Source of the DNA: Bacteroidetes bacterium 41-46
GTDB taxonomy: Bacteria; Bacteroidota; Bacteroidia; Bacteroidales; UBA932
Reading direction: 5' to 3'
DNA length: 64,000 bases
NCBI GenBank assembly: GCA_001897515.1
Contig: MKTA01000024.1
Span: 1-64,000, forward strand
Below are positions 8,106 to 22,000 of this stretch, in pieces; the first letter of the stretch is position 1; each line of letters opens with the position of its first letter. The notes beneath the pieces were generated by a model that was given only the letters and a program-made list of their open reading frames with translations, made no database searches and was not told where the DNA came from. The position numbers were made by a program, and so were the translations under genes.

Positions 8106-10082
8106 TTATTGATTTATTGGTTGTTTTGAACCTGTATATAGTCTCTGCATCAAAGCCATGTTCTGCGGCGACGACTGAGGCACTTGCCCTTGCAGTTCAT
8201 TAATCATCTCCGGATTCATAGCTCCCGGTCCGCCCTGAGCAAGTTGCTCCTGCTGAGACTTAATTGACGACAAGAGTTTATCTGAAAACGGGAATGAGGA
8301 GTGCTCAAGAAACATTTCAATACTAATAAACCTGCCATTGAGCATTTGCCAAAGCATATCGTCAACAACCATTCTGTACGCAGGAGTGTCCGTTCCTTTT
8401 GATATTTCGTTGTCAAACTGAATGTTACGTATTAAGTCCGGGTCGTACCACTTCGCATCCTCTGATACATTTCTTCCTCCATTTAGCTGATAGTGCTTGT
8501 CTTTATAAAACTGTTTAATTAATTGTATAATCTTGTAGTCCCTTCTTTTACAGAAAGATGCGAATGTTTCAAGGTAATCAAGAATATTTAGTGACGCATT
8601 TGCTGTTTCCTGAGCGTACAGTGAAGCAGGTGTGCCGGCAGAAGCTTGCTTACCCTGTATGGCAGAATGAACACCAGTGATGTCTTGCATGAATTTGATT
8701 TGCAAGTTTATCATATCATTAATACCTAGGTTAGTTGAGTTTGCAACTATCTGCTTTGGCAACTGAACGCCTTTCTTTGTCTTGATTTTTATTACCCCGT
8801 TATATTTCACCCATTCCTCTGCAAAATCTTCAATCGTCATATCATCCGGTATAGCCTCTTCCGGAACCAAGAGGACACCTTTTGCTGATGCTGATATTAT
8901 GAAGTCCTGTAGAATAACCATCCTGTTGACCATCTTTTGTTGGTCAATCATATCTTCAACCATACTCCAAACCGCCCCGTCTAGCATTGGATAAAACTCA
9001 AATACGTATGGGTGAGAGTTGTGCATATATGGATTATCTGACTCCCATAGGCAATGACCCGTTGGGGTAAGGTGGTAATATTTCCACTCCTCAATAAAAG
9101 CCTCCTCATACTCAATCATAGGAACCTCTATGCCGTTTTCCTTTGACAGAGTTTGCCTCGCCACTATCTCAGCTTCAATTAATGCTTTGTCCTCAATGGG
9201 GAATAGTTCGTAAGTGCCATCTGCGTAGTCGTGAACCTTGAGTCTCCAATTGCCCTCCTTGATACACACCTTGATTACTCTGCACAGATCTATTGATTGC
9301 GGTATTAATAGAGATAGACTTTCAAGTTTTTTCTCATCAAAAGCGGTTGAAGAAATATAACTCCTTACACTTGCATAGATTTTCCTGAGATCCTCTTCAT
9401 CTTTAATAGATTTTGCGTATGTTGACAACAGCTCTAGAAGAGACATATCAACTGCCTCTCCTATTATTTTAATATCATCACCATTTACATCCTCCATGTT
9501 TGGGTCGCAAAAGAAGCGATTGAGAGGGACTGCACGGAACTTAGGTATTGGCCTCATTCTCTCCGAGTCAAACGAATAAGAAGTGCTGTAGATTGCTGCT
9601 GACTTAATCAGGAACGTTTCCAGTTGTCGCGCGTCTCTCTTCTTGCCGTCATTAGCCGTGTAAACACCCTCAAGGGCTACTGTCATCATCTCAGAGGCTG
9701 TCTGATCTTCTTTGTTCCTCGCGTACACAACGGACTTAAATGGACTGCTTCTATATTGACCTATAATGTTTCTGACGGGAGGGCGTATAAGGTTCTGTTT
9801 AAGGGCTGGCTTGCCTTGTCTTAGTAGATACTCCTCCTCTGTCATTTTCTCGCCATTGACAACGATAATATCTCCCCACTGGTTGCCTCGGTAGAACCTC
9901 TTGTTTCTAGCAGACCTTAATCGCAAGTCCAAAAACGCATCATAGGACCCTTGCGCTTGCTGAAGTATCTCCATATACTTTTTGTCGCTCCTGAATGAAG
10001 AGACTTGTGGTATCTCAGGGCTTTTGCTTCCAACCTTTATTCTCCCGACTATTTTTAAGTCTGATTTGCTTAACCTCTTCAT
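8106..10082 (-). CDS. Portal protein, P22-like
   Basis: 658 residues. The N-terminal third has the signature order of P22-type portals: a helix with RNKRFYRGNQWGD (about residues 60-72), then LIRPPVRNIIGQYRSSPF and a FRAVPLNRFFCDPNME segment. A long stem/wing region follows, and a C-terminal Gln/Pro-rich tail (QGQVPQSSPQNMALMQ). The length matches P22-like portals (about 600-730) and exceeds HK97-type ones. It forms the dodecameric gate for DNA and the tail attachment site. It starts 2 bases after the giant gene's stop, so both are in one transcript. A P22-like portal with no tape-measure gene nearby argues for a short-tailed virion. Confidence 0.85.
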   Translation of the reverse strand: MKRLSKSDLKIVGRIKVGSKSPEIPQVSSFRSDKKYMEILQQAQGSYDAFLDLRLRSARNKRFYRGNQWGDIIVVNGEKMTEEEYLLRQGKPALKQNLIRPPVRNIIGQYRSSPFKSVVYARNKEDQTASEMMTVALEGVYTANDGKKRDARQLETFLIKSAAIYSTSYSFDSERMRPIPKFRAVPLNRFFCDPNMEDVNGDDIKIIGEAVDMSLLELLSTYAKSIKDEEDLRKIYASVRSYISSTAFDEKKLESLSLLIPQSIDLCRVIKVCIKEGNWRLKVHDYADGTYELFPIEDKALIEAEIVARQTLSKENGIEVPMIEYEEAFIEEWKYYHLTPTGHCLWESDNPYMHNSHPYVFEFYPMLDGAVWSMVEDMIDQQKMVNRMVILQDFIISASAKGVLLVPEEAIPDDMTIEDFAEEWVKYNGVIKIKTKKGVQLPKQIVANSTNLGINDMINLQIKFMQDITGVHSAIQGKQASAGTPASLYAQETANASLNILDYLETFASFCKRRDYKIIQLIKQFYKDKHYQLNGGRNVSEDAKWYDPDLIRNIQFDNEISKGTDTPAYRMVVDDMLWQMLNGRFISIEMFLEHSSFPFSDKLLSSIKSQQEQLAQGGPGAMNPEMINELQGQVPQSSPQNMALMQRLYTGSKQPINQ

Positions 10083-10084
10083 AT

Positions 10085-13000
10085 CTATCTCCTGTTATGA
10101 TTTTTATCAATAAACTTTATCTCTTCATTAAATTGCTCTACCAGTTTGTCCATGGCTTTCTCGGCCTGTTTTCTCATTGGGTCGTTCTTTGGTAACGACT
10201 TAGTGTTTGAAGAGATATTTTTCATTATATCGTTATATATCTCAAATGTTGTTATCAGAGAGTTGTTGTAGTAATTATTAAGGCTAACATACTGCTCCAT
10301 ATCGCCCGTATCCTTAGCCGCCTTCATTGACATAGTTATATCGCTTACCCTCGCTCTTGTCTCAAAGTACTTTTGCCAAGCAACACTCTCATAGGGCTCC
10401 TGGTACAATCTGCGCACAACCGGAATGTTTTGCTTTTCCGGAACCTCTCCCTGAATAGCGCTGCGAGTTGTTTTATACAGGTCGTTCACAAAGCGGCCTA
10501 CCCCTCCAAAATAACCCTCTATAATATGCTCTGTGTATGCAGGACTTATATCAAACATCTCTCTAACCTTTGACCTTGATACCATCCCCTCTTTATCTAC
10601 TCTCACGGCTGCACTTCTGTTCTCATTACCTCCAAATGCTTTGTTTAGCTCTCTTGACAACCCTACCAATATCGGGTTGGTGCTAGAGTACGCGTTGCGG
10701 AACCTTGGCAGATAATCATCGCTTGTGGCAAGGAAGTTTTTCCTCTCAATTGGTCTAGACATAAAGTCAAGGTTAAGAGCAGTTTCTGCAAATGGTCTCA
10801 CAACGGTTGGGAGCATAGTCAATAATACCTCATCAGCTTTCCTTGGTATAAAAGCACTCTTGTCTAGTCCCACCAAGTTAATTGGAGAGAGCTCTGATAT
10901 TATATTTTTTGAATATGCCTCCATTGCTTCTGCTGCGTTTTTCTTACCCATTGCTACATCTAAAGCTAACGGCCCTATGCTTGTCAAGGCCCTAGCACCA
11001 TGAGGGAGCGGAATAGTAATAAACTTGCCATCTCCTGCCGGTATGACGAAGTTATTCTCCTTGATGTAGTCTGACAGGGCTTGATAACCTTTTTCCTCAT
11101 CATCCCCACCTATAAGAGAGTAGCACCACGCTGCAAAGGCCGTCCTGACAGACATCATCGCCATATTATACAGAACAAATCCCTTTGGATTCTCCTTGGC
11201 TAGTTTGATATAGTTTGCCGAACCTTGGACAGAGGCATTAAAGAAAGCGTAAAACGAATTGACCTGCGAACTCCACTTGCCTTTTCTATTGAAGTTAGTA
11301 GTCACCTCCTTTGCCATCAGTGCGGCTTCTTTCATCATGCTAGCAGTAGGTTTGTCTGATTTCTGTTTTTTCATTTGTGCCTCTACCTCTGTAAGGTATG
11401 TTGAGAACCTAACAGCGTTTTCAGACATATGAGCAAGGTAGTCCAGTCCATGGTCTATAACTTTAATCGCCTTTTTCACATAGAGCGCAGGACTTATGCT
11501 TCCTGCTTTATTGGCCTCTTTAACAAGTTTTTCAACTTTTTTCTTGTAATCCTGCTCTCCAAGCATGTGCACATACCCGGTTTCACCACCATTCATCTTA
11601 AAGTCTTCGTACATCTGCTTGAGATATGGGTCCTCCTTGCCTTTGGTAAAGTCTTTGTGTATAGCTCCCCATGCACGGCCAAGGTTCTTTGTCATAACAA
11701 GTGCACTGCCTCCTCTTGCATTGTAGGCCATCGTGCCAAAAAAGAAGTCACGCAAGAAGTTTGTCAGCATGAAGTCCGGGTTCTTTGAGGTCTTAAGGGC
11801 CGCCATTATTCGTGTTAGGCGTGCAATACCCTCTGTTCTCTTCCATCTTACAACATCATCACCATTTATCGCAGCAGCTACCCTTGTGCCTACAGGACCC
11901 TTGAATTCCATTAAGACCCTGCTCCCATCAATTAAAACAGGAACTTGGTGCTTTTCAATATCCCCTCTTGACTTGTGCCATTCATAGGTTTTGTTTGGAC
12001 TAAGCCTTCTTGCCATACCGGCATCAATTAACTCTTGTGTCGGTGGCTCATATGTAGTCTCCCATATTGGCTCATCACCAATATCTGCTATGTTGACCTC
12101 CCACGCTTGTTTAATCAGGAACAAATCTGTCATGTGGTCATTGTTCTTAATCAGCCTCCATGCGTTTCTCCTGACTTCGTTTTTACTTCCGGCAACAATA
12201 GATGTTTCAGCCATAGAAGCAATGAACCCTAGCGGATTGTCAGCAAGAGAAGTCCGCCCCTCTGCTTGTTTGTTGACAGGATTAAGTATCTCGTGCCCTA
12301 AGTAGTTATCTCCGAACACGTCTTGATAGTCAATATCCTCTTTTTCAGCCCAGCTTCTCAATGGAACGTAAAACTCATACATATTAGACGTTGCAGCATG
12401 AAGCTCATTGCTGATAAGTCCGTATTTTAGGCTCTTGTCAAGAGAGAATCGGGTTGCTTTTCTAATATTATCCCAGAACATAACAACATCCTTAACCTCT
12501 TTCAATCCTTTCTCAAACTCATTGACGATATCCGCCGCCTCTTCATCTGACAGACCTGAGCGATTATTGCTCAACTCTGATTCGGCAACCTTATTCAACA
12601 TACTTATTGCTCGCTTCTGTATGTTCAGCGCAATCATATAGCTTAAAGAGTCCATTCCTTCAGGGAGAGGAGACCTGTTATCATGATTAAATGCAACATC
12701 ATAGGCATTTTTCATTATCTCAGCAATAAGCCCGGCATTTTCAACAGAATTAATAAAATCAATCTGTCTCTGAATGTTTCTTATTGACTCATCAATTGCT
12801 TTTATATCCTTTTCAGAGGTTGCACTCCTTCTCTTGCCCTCGGCTTTGCGCAAATCCTTGCTAAACCCATAGAGGATTGATTCTCTTGCTTCCCTTATTA
12901 CTATGTGTCTGTTGCGCTCTGGGGCGTGTTTAGCCATCATGTAGAGAGAAATCTCTTCTGCGGACTTGCCCTCCTTGGCCCACTTTGCAACTATATCAAG

Positions 13001-16000
13001 GATTGGTTTATAGTAGTTATCTTCAAAGTCATCAAGCTCAGCTTTTGCCCTTGATGAAGACCTGTTTTCCTCGGAAACGAAGTTTGAGAACACACCTACC
13101 TTACCGCCTCTTTTTTTAACCTCTTCAAGAAGCTTTTTACCGGAAATCATCCTGTCTTGAAGGGCTTCAATGGATCTCTCCCATTTATTAAGGGTGATGT
13201 CATTGGTATCAAGAGTAAACGGCTCTCTATTTTCAGGCCTAAACAGCTCTTTTTCAGACGGTTTAAATTTATTCGCTTGAGACTTAGCCTCTTGGCTCTT
13301 GGCGGTGTCGGTCATTACCTCGGTCGTTGTAGCTTCAGACTGGTTTTTCAGCCTGTTCTTTGACCTCCAGAGCATATAAACCATATCTGCATCATTGAGA
13401 CTGATATTTACACCAATAGCCCTGAAAGCATCCCTGATTATAGCCTTTATCCGTTGCCACACATTTGGCTTTATGTCCTTTTCAGCAAGTTCAGACAGAT
13501 ATTCTTCTGCAGAAGTTACTCTGTCGCCATATTTTGCAAAGTAATCAACTCTTGCAGCTCGTGGGATAGAGTTAAATACCCTCTCCATTGTCGCATTGAA
13601 CGTGTCGCCAAGCAAGTTTCTTAGTCCTTTATGGCCCACTACCTCATGAAGTATGGTTGCCTGTAAGTCTGAGAGGGATTCGTGTTTGTTTAACACTACA
13701 ACAACCTCTCCGGTACGTGGAACGAACCATCCTCTTGACCTTCTGTAAACGCTTTTTTCGTGATAGTCCAAGGAGTCAGGAATAACCTTTATTTTCACTC
13801 CCAGTTTCTCCGCAAAAGAGTTTGCGTAATCCATAAGGTCTTGAACCGGGATATTTGAAATTTTGTCAGACGCTTTGTATAGAGGCATTCCTATTGCAGC
13901 CTGCTCTTTTATGGCCGGAGTGATTGGAATGGATTGTACTGAGTATACCTCGCCCTTGTATGTTTTCTTTAGATCTATCGGCTCTCCATTTTCATTAAGC
14001 ACAACTTCATATCCAATATTCTCCATGTCGGAAACATATTGTTCAATAGGATAAGAGCCATCATCCTCTGCAACGGAATCCATATACTTTTGATACAATT
14101 CTTCTGCCTCCGGGGTAAGGTTTCTTTCTCCAGCGTCTTCATCATAAACTTTTTTGTCAATTGCTGGAATTTCAGTAGTTTCAACCTTTGCTCCGAATTT
14201 TTTGCCGATTTTGTTAGCCTGAGCCGGAACGATGTTGTCATAAAAGGCTTTCATTCCTGAACCACCAATTTTCAAGTCCTCCCCTCTATAATCTCCACCT
14301 CCGTCTTCAATAGCTCTATTAGCTAATTCTTTACCAACATAGTCTGAGAGTTTATCTTTTGTGGTTGTAGCAATGGTTTCCGAATTTGCCTTGCCTTTTG
14401 GCCAAGCTAGTATTGTGTATTCCCCGCCCTCTTCATTTATAACGATTCTGTCAACTTGTTTGCTCATATTATACCTATCAGCCTGCATCTCGCCGTTAGT
14501 CCAGGCAATCCTATCAAAACCATTCTCAGCAGCGTAAATCATCATTCTGCGGAGAGCTAGATTTACCCATTGGTCGGTATTCTTGAAAGGCATATCGGGA
14601 ACTCCGCCATTTTTCTTTTTTCTTAATTCATGCTCTCTATCAATAAGCTGATTTTCTTTTTCATCCAGTTCTTTCATTCTTGGATATTCAGCCTTGAGAG
14701 TTGGTATTGATGATTCATTGTATGGATCAACCTCTTTCCTGTATGCTTCTTTTTCGTCTCTAATCTTGACCAGCTCAGCAACTACAGAATTATATTCTTC
14801 TTGGCCGTAATCATCTTTAAACCCTTCTTTCTTTCCCTTCTGCGCCCAATCAGACTGAATCTCTTCAATAAACAGTACTCTCTCCCCTGATGGGGTTGTT
14901 CTCTCATTGAATCGGACATGAGCGAGGATGTTTGGTTCGTCAAAGTGGGAGGACTTGAAATCTTTAGTCATACTCCCTGTTTCTGCATTGCTAAAATACC
15001 GAGCCGCCTCCATTGCTGCCCTTTCGCTGACTTCCACGGTAGCAATTTTACCAGTTAAATTATTAACGACTTCCCAGCTGTCATATTTTTGTCTAACACT
15101 ATAAATCAATTTATTAGCCATCGTTAGCAACAACTCCTTGTAATTATCACCTCCGGGAAGTTGGTATTGGGAGTATTTGGTGTTCACATCGCCTATAATT
15201 TCATTTTGAATTTTACTATTTATTTTTGCAAGCAAATCAACAACCTTGTCATAATTATCCTCATACTGTTCCTGGTTTTCAACATAAGATTCATCAAATA
15301 ATACCGCTCCACTTTTGTCAACATAAACATTAGCACCATCAATTAAATCGTTTATTTCTTCGTATTCTGGATAATTTGTTATTCTTTGGTCTAATTCATC
15401 TCTCTGGTCACTTGTTAATTGATCTAAATCAGAAACAACAACCCCTTTGTCCGATTTCACTACCTCCTGCACTTCAATCCTGTTCTGGTTTATCCATTCT
15501 TGGATTTCGGATTTGGTAATCGTTTTCTTACTGTCAGGAAAACGTTCCTCCCATCCCATCCACTCCATTTCAGCCTCTTTTGCGCCATTTTTCAATAGCA
15601 TGGCCTTCCATTGCTCTGGAGTGCCTTTTTCCTGTTTGATTGCATTCAGGGCCTGTTCTGTTGGAGAGTAGAAGTAAGGTTGGCGGAATAGATTGTCGGA
15701 TATTTTTGTATATGACCCTCCGTCTTTCTTCCAAGTCTCCAGAGGCCTTACCACTTGGACTACTTTCCCGTCATATATATTAGCAACCTCCCTGCCTATG
15801 AAAGTAATGGAATAGTTGTCACTCGCAGAGCCTCCGACAAACACTGGCTTTCCAGTATCAGATGCTTTCACGGCCGCTACATACCCATCCTTTAGTTTGA
15901 AATCTTCCGGGTCGTATGTGTTTTCAATATAGCCCTCGCTCAAATACCCCTGCTGTTTATACATGGCGTCAACCTCATCATAAGCCTTTGGATTAGCATA

Positions 16001-19000
16001 AATATCTCTCAGTCCGGGCTCGTATGCCATATGAACAGAAGAATAACCCTCAGGAATATTGGCTGTCTCTTGGTTTCTTTGGTATATATCTAAGCTTGGA
16101 GTATCTCTCAAGTCTTCGTTTTGATCCCATACTTGGTCTTGCCAAGAACTGTCGTTGACTAACCCCTCCCTGAACCTTATATCATCACTCTCAGTGCTAA
16201 ATTCGCCAATATTGTCAATTGCTGATTTGATTTGATTAGGTGAAAAGGCAACGATTTCATTGTTTCTAGATACTATTACGCCATCGTGTCCCTTATCTAT
16301 TACATGAGAGGTAAATTGATTAATCTGACTATATGATATCCTTATACCCGATGACTCTTCAATAAAGTTTGACTCAACTATATCAAGATAATCAGCCATT
16401 TCTTTTATAGTTTTAAAATCAGATATTTGGAAAGGATTCTTAATTGATAAAAACGATGGATAAATATTTCCACCTCCAGTTGCTCCCTTTTTTCCCCTTC
16501 TATATTGATCAGCATGCTTTTTAAGGTTTGAGAAATAAAAGCCACTGCCCCAAAGCCCATCATCATTTGCACTACCTATCTTTTTTACATCAAATCTTGT
16601 AAAATTATCTCTATTTGGAGTCCCGTGATAAACTACCAATGGTTCGCCATTGTCATCTACGATTTTTGACGAGATTGTTGGTGTTTTCTCCCAATCACCA
16701 AACCACTTCTTAAATGCTTTTGTCCGCACTTGCAACCATTGATACTCGTCTAGATTGGTAGGCTTACCATTAGGAGCTTTCATAAAAGTTCCATCAGCTA
16801 TTGACCTCTGCTTTATCTGTTCAATTTCATTTTGATAGTCGGAGCCTGAATCTCTGAAGAGCACCTCTTCCGTAACGGGAAGCCCTTCGTTATTTTGTGG
16901 ATAAGCCTGATTCTCTTCAATAAGTGGCCTAATCATATCATACGACACATATCCATTTATGATAATATCTGTTGGTTTGACAATGTGTGTTATTGAACCA
17001 TCATTGTTTTCACGAGTTCCCATATACTCAGTCTCATCAACTCTTCCATCCCAATAATCAACAATAATTCTGTCACCTGGGCTATAAGAATATTTTTCAA
17101 CCACCTCTCCGTCCCTTATTTCATAAAGACTCTTGGCAGCTTCATAAAACTGATTGGCTCTAAACTCCATTCCCCTAAGGTTGTTCTCTTCTACTATTAC
17201 TTGCCTTTCAATATCTTTGGTTTTATTCTTTTTTGACCGAAGCTTGCCAATCTGCTCCCTAGCTCTTAATAACTGATCATTGGTGTTTAAGAATTCGTCC
17301 TGAGTCATCCCACTAAGGATTACTTTAATTGTAGCCCTTTTTTGTTTTGCATACGCTTCCTGCCTCTCTCTGTTTCTAATTGAATCAATCTCTCTTTTTG
17401 CTCTTCTTTCTGAATCTTCTCTTTGCTTTTTTAATTCTTCAAAAGCATTTAATTCGCTTAAATACTGTGAATAAGGTGCTCCTCCATCTTGTAGATATGT
17501 ATAATAATCCTGTTCTGCCTTTGAATCTACAATCCAATCTCCAATGGTAAGCCTTTCAATGTATCCCTTCTCTGATTTTTTTGAATATACCTTGGCTACT
17601 CCGGCTTTTAAACCCTTCTCCAAGCTCTCAATAAACTCATACGCTTTCATCACCACTCCCTCAACACTAGTCTTTTTTGAAAGTGCTTGTATTGCTCTTG
17701 CTTGGCGCATTGGACTATCGGCCATGAACTTAAACTTAGGCTCAATAGGTTGTAAGGATTGTCCTGAATTAGCCTTATACTCCGCAAACGGTTTAATCTT
17801 GCGAGTCTTATTCTCAGTCCACTTCTGGAAATCGTCAATAGATACTTCGGTGATATAACCAAGGCCCTGCCACCCCTCTTCGTAGTTTGCATTATAGGCC
17901 TTTGAAGCATCCTCAATAGAGTCAAATCCGAACATTACCTTGTGTTCATCAAATGAACCGTCCTGATTAACCTGGTCAACGACATATACTTTTTCAGATA
18001 GTGGACTCTCTCCCACGAAAACGTCTATATGCTCCCCATCCTTACCTTTTGTGCCAAGAATATAGCCATAGGTGTTATTCATAGTCACGCTCCACTCCTT
18101 GCCGCCTTTGTCAACTCCTGACCTTGTAGATCCTTTTGGTTGCTCAATGGTAACATCATAGCCAAGGAGCTTGATATGCCCTTTCTGATAGTTGCCTGCC
18201 TCTTTCTGTTTTTCAGTAGGCTCTGTGTTGACTCTTGCTTCTTCTTGCGCAATTTCCTCAATCTTTAACTGACCCTGAGCTTCTTTCTCTCCTTTCTCAA
18301 GGTTTTTTGTTAAGACCTCAATTTTACGGTCTAATTCTGCAATGATTTTGTTTTGATTGTCAACAAGTGGCTGTGATGCCGATGGGTCAAACCCCTCTCC
18401 CCCAAACAAATCGTTTGGGTCATGTTTTGTGTCACCAAAGAGACCGACACGTTCTGCACTATTAGCTATTAGTCTGTCTCTCTCTGCGATTGCTTCTTTC
18501 TTGGATTGATTGAGAGACTCTATCTCCTTTCTTAAAGGATTTACAGATTGTTCAGACTGTGCCACCGGAGCACCTTGGAGAACAGCTTCATCTGCTCCTG
18601 TTCGTCCTCCTGTGCTTTCATTGCTTCCTCCCTCGTTACTATCTTGGCTGTTATTGCCAATGGTAGGGCTTCCTGAAACATCTGTATCAGCTCCTCGTTG
18701 CTGTACTCCTTCTGCAATATTTCTTCCGCTTTCATCTTCAGGTAAATCTTCTGATTCGTTTATAATTCTCCACCTCTCCTCATCCTTTACAGAATCAGCT
18801 ATCAGGCTCTCAATGGTAGATACTTCTTGTTCTGATAAAGGTACGTATTTTTCTGAGAAATAATCATCAATTATCTCGTCATATTCCTCAGCACTCAGCT
18901 CTTTTGATGCTCTCTGTCTCTGCTGCTCTTGTTGAGAATCATGATAATCCTCTTCGTCAAACTTGCGTGACAAAGCCCTTCTATTATCATCAATTATGTT

Positions 19001-22000
19001 AAAAATTGTTCTTCTAGAGTAGCCTTTGCGAAGCACTTCCAGCACATCGGTTAGTATATCAATATCGTCAACATTAGAGAAAAGACCTGTATCATCTGTC
19101 TCCTTCATGTATAGTGCAAGAGCCTCCGGTGTTATTCCTGTTTTCTCGTTCTGTATTCCGAAGTACTTACGATAGTCTGTTGACCCCTTCTTTATTCCCA
19201 AGTGTCCGGCCAGTCCTTTTAGTCCCTCCGCTTTACTGTCATTCATCTTAAACTTGATGCCCTCTGAGAGTATTTTCATTGCAACAGCTTCTTCCCTTGT
19301 TGTAGGTTCCCCAAAAGCCTTTAAATCGGCCTGCATTGGGGTCAACTTCTTACCAATCGCATTACGTTGTGCCGGTCGCATTTTTGGCACTTGTTGAGCT
19401 GACTGCGATTGTATTGCTTGTGATGGAGCAGCACTCTGCCCTGGAGAGAGGAGTGCCTTAACTTGGTTAAGCCTTGCAAGCTCATCATTTACAACCTTTA
19501 TCTTACGTCTGCGCTCAATGGCATTTGTCGCCTTTTGTGCCTTTTTAAGGGCTTCGTTTTGTTCAGCAATTAAATCTTCAAGAGTGGACATTGAATCATC
19601 TGCAAACTCTGATTTCAGAGCCTCTGCGTAAATCTTTGGTTCAGTTATCTGAGAGTAATCAATCTGGCCTTGTTTATCAACAGGGAATGATACTTTATCC
19701 TCAACAGGAGTGGCAATACTTGCGCCCTCTTGCTCTAGGTTCTCCGGACTTTGCTCCTGATCAACACCTAAAGCCTGCTCGGTTACGGGTTGTTGAGCCT
19801 CTTCCGGCAATGACGCCTCAGCCTCTGCATTGATAGTAGCTGTCTCAGGAACTTGCGGGGTAGCAGGGATGCGTTGTAATGAGTCAATCTCTGCTCTATG
19901 TTCGTTTCCGTCTCTGTCAACAACGAATATATCTTCCTCTGTTGCATCAATAACAACAACTTTTTCATTGCCTATAAGGAATTCAGCTCCCGGTACAACT
20001 TCTGATATGTTCACTGGTTCATCGGCGACATCCTCTTGTTGCAAGGAGGCTTCATTTTCTGCATTAATAGCGTCCTCTGCGGGTTTTACCACCTCTCTTG
20101 TCTGCAACCATGCTTCTAACCAGTCTTTTGTTGCAATTGATTTCGTGTCTTCAATAACATCAGGAGTAATAGTAGACATCTCTCCTGATTTCACGTTGCG
20201 AACAATGAACAACTCTCCACCCAGCTCTGATTGATGAACATCAGTAATGTAAAACATATCCCCATTTACTCCAGTTGCAATAACCACGTTGTCCGGGCTT
20301 TTTTTCATTGCGACCGGGCCACCATCTTCCTCTTCTGCTATTGCAAGCAAACCCTCATATGCACCTGCTTTTTCTGCGTTTGACAAAACAGCTTTTGATG
20401 CAGCTTGGAATAATTCCTCGTACTGCTCGGGATTGGTCTCATACTTGCTCTCAACTACCTTTCTGAAGTTTTGAAAGGCATTAATTACTCCGCTCTCGGA
20501 TTTGTTGTCAGGGTTGAAATAATCATCATTTGAAATGGATTGCTGAAGCTCTGATGCCGCTGTTAATATATCAGCATCATCAATAGCCTCAATCTCTCTT
20601 TGTAGAGTGTTATTGGCCTTTTTTGCAACATTGTTTATCCTTCCTCTCTCAATTGAGTTAGCAACACCTCCGGATACGAATTGTGTCCCCTTGAATATCC
20701 CACCCATAAGGGCGGTATTGACCGCTATTGTGCCATAAAATTCAGGGTCTGCGAGTTGTTTATAGTCGTCTGAGCCGGTCAGAAGAGAGGATAAAAGAGC
20801 ATTTGGAACCTCCTCAACGAAAATTTCTGTTGATATACCATGTATCTGAGCCTTATCTAGCACACTACCAACCTTCTTATAAACAGGGTTAGCGGTAACT
20901 TTTTCAAGCGCACTCACGTACTTAGACATCGGCCCAAGAATTCTCTTCTTTGCCAATAGACTAGTAAGCGCACCCCTCCCAACAAGGTCACCAAACCCCT
21001 CTGTCATATACTCTAATGTATTAACGACAGCTGATTTGTATAGGTCACCAGTAAGCGTATTGTCTCCCTTTTGAATATTACCCTGTTCGTCTTGTGAATA
21101 ATTACCTACCCTGCGCTTCGCCAGGTCTGTATAGAATGTAGTTGTAACAGGTGTGCGCAACATGTTACCAAGCATGAGAGAACCTGCTTTTCTAGCAGCA
21201 TACTCAACAGCCTTTTTCTTTCCTAACTTTGTTGCGACTTTGAAACTTGTTGCAATAGCCTTTTGTCCAAGATTAACAGCCCCGGCAACACCTCCAGTGA
21301 CCATGATGTTAGCGATGAATGGGACGATAATCCTTCCCTGCTCTCCCGCTTTGTACCAAAATCCATTATCTTTTGACTGCAATTCCTGCAACTTCATGTA
21401 AGAATCAATGAGTTTTTGTTCTTCCGGGTTGATTGAGTTCTTATCCTTGCTTGCCTTTTCAAGCAACTCAATCATATAGACGTCATCCCTCATTGTTGAC
21501 AGACCCATTGTCAGGAAATCTTTTACAGTGCCTGATTTAGTTAGTCCGTCCCAAAATTTCTTAACGCCGGAACTATTTGGATCTAGTGATTCTTGCTGTT
21601 CGGTAAGGTTGATGATGTCTTTGCGCATACGCATTAGTTTCATTTGTTGCTCAACGCCCTCTAGCCTTTCTTTATTTTGTGCATAATATTCCCTATCCTC
21701 CTTGGGTATAAGTGATCTTGATAATAGCCCCACAAGAGGAGTGATACCAGCAGGAGCACTAAGCCTCTTCTTTATAAACTTAAACCTTTCTAGCTCGTCC
21801 TTGTGCTTGTCATATAGAGCCGCCATCTCGTCTTCAACTCCTGCAACGGTTGGTTTTGCAGTCTGTTGGCCTTGTTTGTCAACGTCAACAAATTGTCGTT
21901 TTTCATTAACTGTATTTGCTTTCTCCTTCAATGGAGCAGGAGCCTTGTCTTTAGGTAGAAAGGGATTTGTGTTAATAAAGGCTGGCAAAACGGCTTTTTC

